9,009 bases of DNA from an uncultured Clostridia bacterium (GTDB taxonomy: Bacteria; Bacillota; Clostridia; Oscillospirales; CAG-272). Numbering within the stretch: position 1 is the stretch's first letter; every line of letters starts with the position of its first letter. Location: the NCBI GenBank assembly GCA_945485605.1, contig CALYSG010000068.1:1-9009 (forward strand), given 5' to 3'. Positions 1 through 5,706 of this stretch are shown here, piece after piece. Both the position numbers and the translations under genes were made by a program. The notes beneath the pieces are model-generated. The model did not search any database. It was not told the DNA's origin and saw only the letters and a program-made list of their open reading frames with translations.

Positions 1-741
1 TGCCTTGTCGGAGGTACTCTGTTAGGAGCTGTTAGACATGGAGGCTTTATACCATGGGATGATGATCTTGATGTTGCAATGCCAAGAAATGATTATGAGA
101 AGTTTATCGATGTATGCAAGAATGAATTATCTGATGATTTCTACCTTCATAGCATAGAAACAGACAAGACATATTGGCTCCCATTTATAAAAATCAGGAA
201 AAAGTATACTATATTTGAAGAGAAGAATACTGCCGGGTTAGGGTGCAAAACGGGGATTTACGTTGATATTTTTCCTTTAGATGATGCGACTGTGATAGAT
301 TCATCAAAAAAAAGATTTGTAACTCAAGTGATTAAAGAAATATCAGCATTATATCTGTATAAGATTGGTTTTTATAAACAGCATTATTGCAGGCCATTTA
401 GAAAGGCTATTTACCGGTTTATGTCAATGATTCCAACTGTTGAGTTACATAAAATACAAAATAGATTGATGAAACGGTATAATGGCGATTTTTCAAAATA
501 TTTTATAAATTATGGTAGCAACTACAGTCCAATAAAACAAACGATGCCCAAAGAAACGTATATACCTTTCAAGGAAATATCGTTTGAAGGAAAGATGTAT
601 TTTGCGCCAAATGATACAAATTATTATTTGAAGCGAATATATGGTGAAAACTATATGGAATTGCCACCTGTAGAAAAGAGAATTACTCACAATCCGGAGA
701 AACTCGTATTTGACACAAGAATTCAAAACGAGAATAACTAG
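1..741 (+). CDS. LicD family phosphotransferase (5'-truncated by the window edge)
   Basis: The reading frame is open from base 1, so the N-terminus lies outside the window and 246 residues are visible. Fragment residues 4-32 carry the LicD signature: GGTLLGAVRHGGF (4-16), then PWDDDLDVAMPRNDY, with the acidic DDD/D cluster thought to bind metal and nucleotide. The C-terminus has a typical LicD ending, YGENYMELPP then EKRITHNP (about 214-232). An ATG at 79 exists, but starting there would delete the catalytic motif, so it is not the true start. LicD proteins are usually about 265-290 aa, so roughly 20-40 residues are missing. The family transfers phosphocholine or related phospho-alcohols from CDP-activated donors to teichoic acid, LPS or capsule glycans. 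The next gene is a cytidylyltransferase, which fits that role. The substrate cannot be read from the sequence. The gene is AT-rich, unlike the rest of the window. Confidence 0.93.
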   Translation, partial: CLVGGTLLGAVRHGGFIPWDDDLDVAMPRNDYEKFIDVCKNELSDDFYLHSIETDKTYWLPFIKIRKKYTIFEEKNTAGLGCKTGIYVDIFPLDDATVIDSSKKRFVTQVIKEISALYLYKIGFYKQHYCRPFRKAIYRFMSMIPTVELHKIQNRLMKRYNGDFSKYFINYGSNYSPIKQTMPKETYIPFKEISFEGKMYFAPNDTNYYLKRIYGENYMELPPVEKRITHNPEKLVFDTRIQNENN

Positions 742-777
742 AAATTCAGTTACATTCGGATAGAAATAGAGGAGATT

Positions 778-1218
778 ATGAAAAAATACAAGATAGGATA
801 TACTACCGGAGTATTTGATATGTTTCATATTGGCCACTTAAATATTTTGCGTAGAGCCAAAGAACAATGTGAATATCTCATTGTTGGAGTAAGTACAGAT
901 GAAGTGGTCAAAGAGTATAAACATAAAACTCCTGTAATTCCATTTAAAGAAAGAATAGATATCATTTCGGAACTGAGATGTGTTGATAAAGTGGTGGTTC
1001 AATCCGATATGGATAAACTTAAAGCATGGGAAAATTATCATTTTGATGCCTTGTTTCATGGTAGCGATTGGAAAAACAGTGCCATGTATGATGAGATTGA
1101 GAAAAAGTTGAAAGCTCATGGTGTTGACGTTGTATATTTACCGCACACAGAAGGCGTTTCTTCTACTCTTTTATCCGAAAAGTTCGAAACAAGAATTGTT
1201 CCCGATGATAATCACTAA
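778..1218 (+). CDS. TagD-like cytidylyltransferase (HxGH nucleotidyltransferase)
   Basis: This 146-aa protein belongs to the cytidylyltransferase/adenylyltransferase fold. It has GVFDMFHIGH at 11-20 (HIGH = nucleotide-binding HxGH), STDE at 39-42, FKERIDII around 56-63 and HGSDW at 94-98. The closing motif is HTEGVSST at 123-130, equivalent to the RTEGISTT signature of TagD. The first position is His instead of Arg, so glycerol-3-phosphate should not be assumed as substrate. TagD is about 130 aa, so this copy has a slightly longer tail. The likely reaction is CTP plus a phospho-alcohol giving a CDP-alcohol and pyrophosphate, in the cytoplasm, supplying the LicD protein encoded 36 nt upstream. 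An AGAGGAG sequence at 768-774 precedes the ATG very closely. Composition is AT-rich like licD (18 of 60 bases are G/C at 781-840). Alternatives are phosphocholine, phosphoethanolamine or ribitol-phosphate activation. Confidence 0.88.
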   Translation: MKKYKIGYTTGVFDMFHIGHLNILRRAKEQCEYLIVGVSTDEVVKEYKHKTPVIPFKERIDIISELRCVDKVVVQSDMDKLKAWENYHFDALFHGSDWKNSAMYDEIEKKLKAHGVDVVYLPHTEGVSSTLLSEKFETRIVPDDNH

Positions 1219-1257
1219 ACCATTACAAGATATAATGAACACAAGAGGTATATAAAG

Positions 1258-2298
1258 ATGTCTTTATTCACAGGAAAAACACTATTAATTACAGGAGGTA
1301 CAGGTTCATTCGGTAATGCCGTTTTGAATCGCTTCCTACGGACAGATATCGGCGAGATCCGTATCTTCTCACGCGACGAGAAGAAGCAGGACGACATGCG
1401 CCACGAATTTCAGGCAAAGATGCCCGAAGTGGCAGACAAGATAAAATTCTACATAGGCGATGTGCGCAATCTGGAGTCCTGCCGCGGAGCAATGCACGGC
1501 GTGGACTACATATTCCATGCAGCAGCACTCAAGCAGGTTCCGTCCTGTGAGTTTTTTCCGATGGAAGCCGTGCGCACCAATGTTATCGGTACTGATAATG
1601 TGCTGACTGCTGCGATAGAAGCAGGTGTGGAGTGTGTTATATGCCTGTCCACCGACAAGGCGGCATACCCTATCAATGCTATGGGAATTACCAAGGCAAT
1701 TGAGGAAAAAGTCGCCGTTGCAAAGTCACGTAATTCGGGAAAAACAAAAATCTGCTGTACCCGCTACGGCAACGTCATGTGTTCACGCGGTTCGGTCATT
1801 CCGCTTTGGATCGATCAGATCAGAAATGGCAATCCGATCACTATTACCGAACCATCCATGACACGGTTCATTATGTCTCTTGAGGAGGCGGTCGACCTCG
1901 TTCTCTTTGCTTTTGAGCACGGCGAGAACGGTGACCTCTTGATTCAGAAAGCCCCTGCCTGCACGATAGAAACTCAGGCACAGGCTGTCTGCGAACTGTT
2001 CGGTGGCAAGAAAGAGGACATCAAGGTCATCGGCATTCGTCACGGAGAGAAAATGTATGAAACATTGCTGACCAACGAGGAATGCGCAAAAGCCATCGAC
2101 ATGGGCAACTTTTATCGCGTTCCTGCCGATAATCGCGGACTGAATTACGACAAGTATTTTAAAGAGGGCGACGAAAATCGCAATATATTGACCGAGTTTA
2201 ACTCGAACAACACCCGTCTTTTGAATATCGAGGAAACTAAGGCAAAGATCGCATCGCTTGCATATATTCAAGAAGAACTTGCAAAGGTGGGAAGATAA
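1258..2298 (+). CDS. capE: CapE-type UDP-N-acetylglucosamine 4,6-dehydratase (5-inverting)
   Basis: This 346-aa extended SDR protein has the length expected for CapE/WbjB. It carries the Rossmann NAD(P) motif GGTGSFG (13-19), FSRDEKKQ (37-44), GDVR (67-70), HAAALKQVP (87-95) and STDKA (131-135). The catalytic position has Met142-x-x-x-Lys146 where classic SDRs have YxxxK. As I recall, CapE-like dehydratases use this Met-containing triad, unlike PseB/FlaA1, which keep Tyr. The expected reaction converts UDP-GlcNAc to UDP-2-acetamido-2,6-dideoxy-beta-L-arabino-hexos-4-ulose, the first step to UDP-L-FucNAc or UDP-L-PneNAc. AAGAGG at 1243-1248 is a suitable ribosome binding site. The stop codon directly abuts the next ATG, so the two genes are probably translationally coupled. 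The first ~60 nt are AT-rich like the upstream genes and the rest is about 52% GC, which suggests a recombination joint. The symbol is assigned by motif only. Confidence 0.9.
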   Translation: MSLFTGKTLLITGGTGSFGNAVLNRFLRTDIGEIRIFSRDEKKQDDMRHEFQAKMPEVADKIKFYIGDVRNLESCRGAMHGVDYIFHAAALKQVPSCEFFPMEAVRTNVIGTDNVLTAAIEAGVECVICLSTDKAAYPINAMGITKAIEEKVAVAKSRNSGKTKICCTRYGNVMCSRGSVIPLWIDQIRNGNPITITEPSMTRFIMSLEEAVDLVLFAFEHGENGDLLIQKAPACTIETQAQAVCELFGGKKEDIKVIGIRHGEKMYETLLTNEECAKAIDMGNFYRVPADNRGLNYDKYFKEGDENRNILTEFNSNNTRLLNIEETKAKIASLAYIQEELAKVGR

Positions 2299-3468
2299 AT
2301 GTTTGAGAATGTCAAGTGGCAGGAAAACGGCAAACTAAAGCTACTTATCATCGTTGGCACGCGCCCGGAAATTATCCGTTTGGCGGCTGTGATTACGAAA
2401 TGTCGCAAGTATTTTGACACCATCCTTGCACACACAGGGCAGAACTACGACTACAACCTCAACGGCGTGTTTTTCAAGGATCTGAAGCTCGCCGATCCCG
2501 AGGTGTATCTCGACGCGGTTGGCAATAACCTCGGTGAGACCTGCGGCAACATCATCGCCAAATCCTACACTCTGATGGCAGAAATCATGCCCGATGCCGT
2601 TTTGGTTTTAGGTGATACCAACTCCTGCTTGTCCGTTATAGGTGCAAAGAGACTTCACATTCCGATCTTTCACATGGAGGCGGGCAACCGTTGCAAGGAC
2701 GAGTGCCTGCCCGAGGAAACCAACCGGCGAATTGTGGACATTATTTCCGACGTCAACATGGCATATTCCGAGCACGCGCGGCGCTATCTTGCCGATTGCG
2801 GACTTCCCAAGGAGCGCACCTATGTGACCGGCTCACCGATGGCTGAGGTACTCCATAACAATCTTGCCGAGATCGAAGCGAGCGACATTCACGCGCGTCT
2901 CGGTCTGGAGAAGGGCAAGTACATCCTGCTGTCTGCTCACCGTGAGGAAAATATCGACACCGAAAAGAACTTTACCAGCCTGTTTACAGCAATCAACAAA
3001 ATGGCGGAAAAGTATGATATGCCGATTTTGTACTCCTGCCACCCGAGAAGCCGCAAACGCTTGGAAAGCAGCGGATTCGAGCTTGACAAGCGGGTGATTC
3101 AGCATGAGCCGCTCGGTTTCCATGACTACAACTGCCTGCAAATGAACGCTTTCTGCGTGGTTTCTGACAGTGGCACCCTCCCGGAGGAGAGCAGCTTCTT
3201 TACCAGCATCGGACACCCGTTCCCGGCTGTGTGCATCCGCACTTCCACCGAACGCCCCGAGGCACTTGACAAGGCATGCTTCATCCTGTCGGGAATTGAC
3301 GAGAAGGGACTGTTACAGTCGGTTGATACGGCAGTCGAGATGAACAAAAACGGCGATTACGGCATTCCGGTGCCGGATTACATCGAGGAAAATGTGTCCT
3401 CAAAGGTGGTCAAAATCATTCAGTCATACACCGGTGTCGTCAACAAAATGGTGTGGAGAAAAGAATAA
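2299..3468 (+). CDS. capG: Non-hydrolysing UDP-HexNAc 2-epimerase (CapG/WecB family)
   Basis: This 389-aa protein has the GT-B-like 2-epimerase motifs in order: GTRPE (20-24), HTGQNYD (45-51), GDTNS (105-109), HMEAGNRC (125-132), PEETNRR (138-144), TGSP (177-180), SAHREEN (212-218), SDSGTLPEE (289-297) and RTSTERPEA (314-322). WecB proper usually has SDSGGIQEE. The TLPEE variant and the adjacent CapE gene favour a CapG-like role: C2 epimerisation of UDP-6-deoxy-L-TalNAc (L-PneNAc) to UDP-L-FucNAc. UDP-GlcNAc to UDP-ManNAc epimerisation is the alternative. The ATG follows the dehydratase TAA without a gap, and AAGGTGG at 2284-2290, inside the upstream gene, is the likely ribosome binding site. 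The gene is last in the operon and is followed 15 nt later by a strong terminator. Family is confident; the exact substrate is an inference from context. Confidence 0.92.
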   Translation: MFENVKWQENGKLKLLIIVGTRPEIIRLAAVITKCRKYFDTILAHTGQNYDYNLNGVFFKDLKLADPEVYLDAVGNNLGETCGNIIAKSYTLMAEIMPDAVLVLGDTNSCLSVIGAKRLHIPIFHMEAGNRCKDECLPEETNRRIVDIISDVNMAYSEHARRYLADCGLPKERTYVTGSPMAEVLHNNLAEIEASDIHARLGLEKGKYILLSAHREENIDTEKNFTSLFTAINKMAEKYDMPILYSCHPRSRKRLESSGFELDKRVIQHEPLGFHDYNCLQMNAFCVVSDSGTLPEESSFFTSIGHPFPAVCIRTSTERPEALDKACFILSGIDEKGLLQSVDTAVEMNKNGDYGIPVPDYIEENVSSKVVKIIQSYTGVVNKMVWRKE

Positions 3469-3483
3469 TCTACAAATACAGAA

Positions 3484-3519
3484 ACAGACGGCTGATTACA
3501 GTCGTCTGTTTTGTCTTTT
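3484..3519 (+). terminator. Rho-independent terminator of the polysaccharide operon
   Basis: ACAGACGGCTG (3484-3494) pairs with CAGTCGTCTGT (3499-3509) across an ATTA loop. This gives an 11-bp stem with one G-T wobble, followed by the T-rich run TTTTGTCTTTT. It begins 15 nt after the epimerase stop codon. The opposite strand also has a T-rich exit (TTTCTGTATTTG), so the hairpin could serve the convergent AbrB-like gene as well. Confidence 0.9.
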
Positions 3520-3697
3520 ATGTACCCTTGTCCAGCCGTCCCGCCATATTTTCCACCGCCCGGCAGAACCTTGCCATCCCTGTCAATGAGTTCAGTAAGG
3601 GGTCGCCCTCGCGGATACGCATAGTGCGGCGGATCTCCTTCGGGATAACGACTCGCCCGAGGTCATCGATCCTGCGCACGATTCCTGTTGCTTTCAT
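3518..3697 (-). pseudogene. Truncated, probably frameshifted AbrB/SpoVT-like transcription factor
   Basis: The - strand reads a 59-residue protein from the ATG at 3697 to the TAA at 3520-3518. Residues 1-34 (MKATGIVRRIDDLGR, VVIPKEIRR, TMRIREGDPL) match the swapped-hairpin DNA-binding domain of AbrB/SpoVT regulators very well. After Pro33 the frame stops resembling the family (LLNSLTGMARFC). The neighbouring frame reads LTELIDRDGKVL, which matches the expected last strand (family type EIFTDRDGEVI). One missing C in the CCCC run near 3598 would explain this, so I read it as a frameshifted remnant. The family is usually at least 80 aa. No good ribosome binding site sits at the normal distance; AAAGGAAG lies about 34 nt upstream, behind a hairpin. 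The tail ENMAGRLDKGT still looks protein-like, so a functional mini-regulator cannot be excluded. Confidence 0.7.
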
Positions 3698-3711
3698 TTT
3701 TTATAACCATC

Positions 3712-3730
3712 GCTTTCGGTTTGCGAAAGC
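3712..3730 (-). repeat. Inverted repeat in the AbrB-like gene leader
   Basis: GCTTTCG (3712-3718) and CGAAAGC (3724-3730) form a perfect 7-bp stem with a 5-nt loop. On the - strand it lies between an AAAGGAAG ribosome-binding-like sequence and the ATG at 3697. A second GAAAG at 3738-3734 can pair with the same CTTTC, so two mutually exclusive hairpins are possible, one of which would hide the AAAGGAAG. Whether this is regulatory is unproven. Confidence 0.5.
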
Positions 3731-3787
3731 TTCCTTTCTTTGTTGGGAATTCTTGATTTTTCCTGATCTGAGATCTCAAAGCAGGAT

Positions 3788-3793
3788 ATTATA
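3788..3793 (-). promoter_or_regulatory. Possible -10 element for the AbrB-like gene
   Basis: The - strand reads TATAAT here, about 90 nt upstream of the AbrB-like start. At 17-18 nt spacing the -35 position is poor (TCGGAA or TTCGGA, three matches to consensus). This is a weak call based on a perfect hexamer in the right place. Confidence 0.3.
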
Positions 3794-3815
3794 GAGTTGT
3801 AGTTTTTGTTTTCCG

Positions 3816-3843
3816 AAAAAACCTGTGCACACGGGTGTTTTTT
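3816..3843. terminator. Bidirectional terminator-like hairpin with no obvious gene partner
   Basis: ACCTGT (3821-3826) pairs with ACGGGT (3831-3836) around a GCAC loop, with one T-G wobble. It is flanked by AAAAA on the left and G plus TTTTTT on the right, so each strand ends in a U-run. No gene on either strand leads into it. It may be a relic of a lost gene, or it may end a small RNA or block read-through. Confidence 0.5.
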
Positions 3844-3944
3844 CCGTTTGCCTGCAACTATCTTGTGCAGAAAATGAAGATTTATACAAAAACGGCGATT
3901 TTATTTGCGGGAATGAATCATTGATTTCAGAGCTGAATAAAGAA

Positions 3945-3967
3945 CGGGGACTGTTCGGCAGTCCCCG
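3945..3967. repeat. Perfect 9-bp GC-rich inverted repeat
   Basis: CGGGGACTG (3945-3953) and CAGTCCCCG (3959-3967) pair perfectly around TTCGG. On the - strand the stem is followed by TTCTTTATTC, moderately terminator-like; on the + strand no T-run follows. A small CCG/CGG hairpin follows at 3975-3984. It sits about 80 nt upstream of the glycosidase -35 box, where it could insulate that promoter. Confidence 0.55.
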
Positions 3968-4044
3968 TAGTATTCCGCAAGCGGAGACAGAATATTTCCA
4001 AAACAAAGTACAGACCTAATGACCCGTATTGCTTTTTGCGTTGC

Positions 4045-4073
4045 TTGACAGTGCAGGGGCTATGTGGTAAAAT
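4045..4073 (+). promoter_or_regulatory. Near-consensus sigma-A promoter of the glycosidase gene
   Basis: TTGACA (4045-4050) is a perfect -35. TAAAAT (4068-4073) is a five-of-six -10 at exactly 17 bp, preceded by TGG, which makes it an extended -10. The short AT inverted repeat ATAAAT (4072-4077) / ATTTAT (4087-4092) spans the expected start site and could be an operator, but it may be chance in AT-rich DNA. The ribosome binding site GGAGG is at 4094-4098. Confidence 0.88.
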
Positions 4074-4103
4074 AAATGTATGTAAAATTTATCGGAGGGA
4101 AAT

Positions 4104-5537
4104 ATGGTAAAACTGAAGAAGATCGGAAAACTGCGCCCGAAATCGGCTGCTCAGGTCGGGCTTTCGCGTCTCGGTATAGGTTTTGAGAAGCTCGATCGTG
4201 CAGTATTTGATCCCGAAAAGGCGTACGACAAGCTTGGGGAGCTCGGCGTAAAGTGGGTGCGTATCCAGTCGGGCTGGCAACGCACAGAACGAAAAAAGGG
4301 TTTTTACGATTTTGAATGGCTTGACAGCATAGTAGACAATCTTATTGCACGCGGGCTTCAGCCTTGGGTGTGCCTTTGCTACGGAAACGAGCTATATAAC
4401 GATATTGCAAAAATCAGCTTCGGTGCGGTTGGATGTCCTCCGGTACATGATGAAGAAGAGTATGCCGCATGGCTGAACTATGTTGTCGCTCTGGCAGTTC
4501 ATCTCAGGGGACGTGTGCGTTATTTTGAGGTCTGGAACGAGCCGGACGGCAGATGGAGCTGGAAGCCGAACGGCGTCAATCCCACGGAGTACGGTAATTT
4601 TACGGCGGCTACCGCAAAGGCAATCAAAGAGGCGGTCCCGGAGGCTTATATGATCGGCGGCGCGCTCTGGATGCACAATGTTTCCTACCTCAACGCGGCG
4701 TTGCAGACCGGAATGGGCGAATACCTTGATGCGATATCCTTCCATGTCTACACGCTTGCCGAATGCGATATAATTGAACACGTGAGAGCATTTCGCGGAC
4801 TTCTCGACCTGTACGGACTGAAGCTCGACCTCATTCAGGGCGAATCGGGGGCTCAGTCGAGCCCTTGCGGAAACGGTGCGCTCAAGCAGGCGGACTGGAG
4901 TCCGTACAGTCAGGCGAAATCTCTCCTGCGCCACCTTGTGACCGACCTTTCGACCGAGGTAAAGTTTACCTCTTATTTTTCCTGCGTGGATATGATCGAG
5001 GCACTTCGCGGTAAGGTAGGAGATAAGGCGAGCTATCTCGATTACGGATATTTCGGGGTGCTCGGAGCCGATTTTGACGAGAACGGCATCTCGACCGGAA
5101 GCTATGACCGTAAACCGGCATACTTTGCACTGCAAAGCCTTGCAGCTCTCTTCGCGGGGGATGTGAAGCGAGTAGATCCGCCGGTCATGTTTTTGAGGGA
5201 AGAACCCGAGAAGCCTTGGATGGTGCGCGACACTGACTTTTCGGAATGTATCACTGCGGGCTTCAGACTCGAGAACGGCACACTGCTTTACGCATACTGG
5301 AAAAACAGTGAAGGCACGACAAACGATTTCCACGGTACTGTTACGCTCTCGGCGGGAATGAATGAGGATCTGCCCGTGCACCTCATTGATCCGATGGACG
5401 GCTCGGTATACGATATCCCGGAGGAAGCATACCGCAAGACCGGGCATCACAATTATTACTTCAGCCGATTTGTTATAAGAGATTATCCGCTTTTCCTCGC
5501 CTTCGGCGAGCTTCCTCCTATGGAGTCGGAAGCATAA
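4104..5537 (+). CDS. Clan GH-A glycoside hydrolase, GH39-like, cytoplasmic
   Basis: This 477-aa protein has a (beta/alpha)8-type glycosidase core: LGVKWVRIQSGWQRTE (47-62) near the start, YFEVWNEPDG (140-149) and SFHVY (212-216). Glu146 of the WNEP motif is the expected acid/base. LIQGESG (243-249) places Glu247 as the probable nucleophile. The C-terminal ~110 residues look like the beta-sandwich that often follows the barrel. There is no signal peptide or membrane segment (it starts MVKLKKIGKLRPK), so it should act in the cytoplasm on imported oligosaccharides or glycosides. Known GH39 activities include beta-xylosidase and alpha-L-iduronidase; the substrate here cannot be assigned. It is a single-gene unit with its own strong promoter and GGAGG six nt before the ATG, and no transporter gene adjoins it. 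GH5- or GH79-like assignment within the clan is an alternative. Confidence 0.82.
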   Translation: MVKLKKIGKLRPKSAAQVGLSRLGIGFEKLDRAVFDPEKAYDKLGELGVKWVRIQSGWQRTERKKGFYDFEWLDSIVDNLIARGLQPWVCLCYGNELYNDIAKISFGAVGCPPVHDEEEYAAWLNYVVALAVHLRGRVRYFEVWNEPDGRWSWKPNGVNPTEYGNFTAATAKAIKEAVPEAYMIGGALWMHNVSYLNAALQTGMGEYLDAISFHVYTLAECDIIEHVRAFRGLLDLYGLKLDLIQGESGAQSSPCGNGALKQADWSPYSQAKSLLRHLVTDLSTEVKFTSYFSCVDMIEALRGKVGDKASYLDYGYFGVLGADFDENGISTGSYDRKPAYFALQSLAALFAGDVKRVDPPVMFLREEPEKPWMVRDTDFSECITAGFRLENGTLLYAYWKNSEGTTNDFHGTVTLSAGMNEDLPVHLIDPMDGSVYDIPEEAYRKTGHHNYYFSRFVIRDYPLFLAFGELPPMESEA

Positions 5538-5673
5538 AAATATTAAGCGACCTGTCCGTCATACGGGAAATAAGATATTTTTTATGCCGGAATGAAAATA
5601 AAACCGGCTGAAGCGGGAAACAGAATAATTTTTTTACAGCAAAAAAAGTCGAGCGATTTTATTTTATCCGATG

Positions 5674-5679
5674 TATAAT
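5674..5679 (+). promoter_or_regulatory. -10 element upstream of the AraC-family regulator
   Basis: A perfect TATAAT lies 27 nt before the regulator ATG. No good -35 is seen: the best fits are GAGCGA at 17 bp and TCGAGC at 19 bp. A weak -35 is common for activator-dependent or autoregulated promoters, but that is only an inference. Confidence 0.6.
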
Positions 5680-5706
5680 GTGTCCGCAAAGTAAGGAGGC
5701 GGGGTT

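Larger units (their letters stand above)
3698..4044. other. Gene-poor structured spacer
   Basis: Between the AbrB-like start and the glycosidase promoter I find no convincing gene. Short open frames exist on both strands, but they have low-complexity composition, no ribosome binding site and no family motif. The stretch does hold a small hairpin beside the AbrB-like start (3712-3730), the palindrome GAGATCTC (about 3770-3777), a bidirectional terminator-like hairpin (3816-3843), a strong 9-bp hairpin (3945-3967) and a short GC hairpin (3975-3984). Confidence 0.6.

Noticed and set aside
1231..1236. TATAAT just upstream of the dehydratase, as an internal promoter
   Set aside because: No acceptable -35 at 16-18 bp. 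The region is AT-rich and the gene spacing fits a continuous operon.
1783..2271. 162-codon open frame on the - strand opposite the dehydratase
   Set aside because: Antisense shadow of a well-supported gene, with no recognisable domain.
3453..3794. 113-codon + strand frame overlapping the epimerase end
   Set aside because: It runs through the terminator and antisense to the AbrB-like gene, and has no domain signal.
3825..4019. 64-codon + strand frame in the spacer
   Set aside because: No ribosome binding site. It starts inside a terminator-like hairpin, and its GLFGSPRS segment comes from translating a palindrome.
4392..5450. Long (352-codon) open frame on the - strand opposite the glycosidase
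   Set aside because: It is fully antisense to a gene with clear catalytic motifs. The translation has no family motif and the frame is explained by codon bias on the + strand.
5538..5640. Possible terminator after the glycosidase (CCGT/ACGG and GCCGG/CCGGC pairs near T-runs)
   Set aside because: Stems are only 4-5 bp, and the T-runs are too far from the stems or the loop is too large. None is good enough to call.
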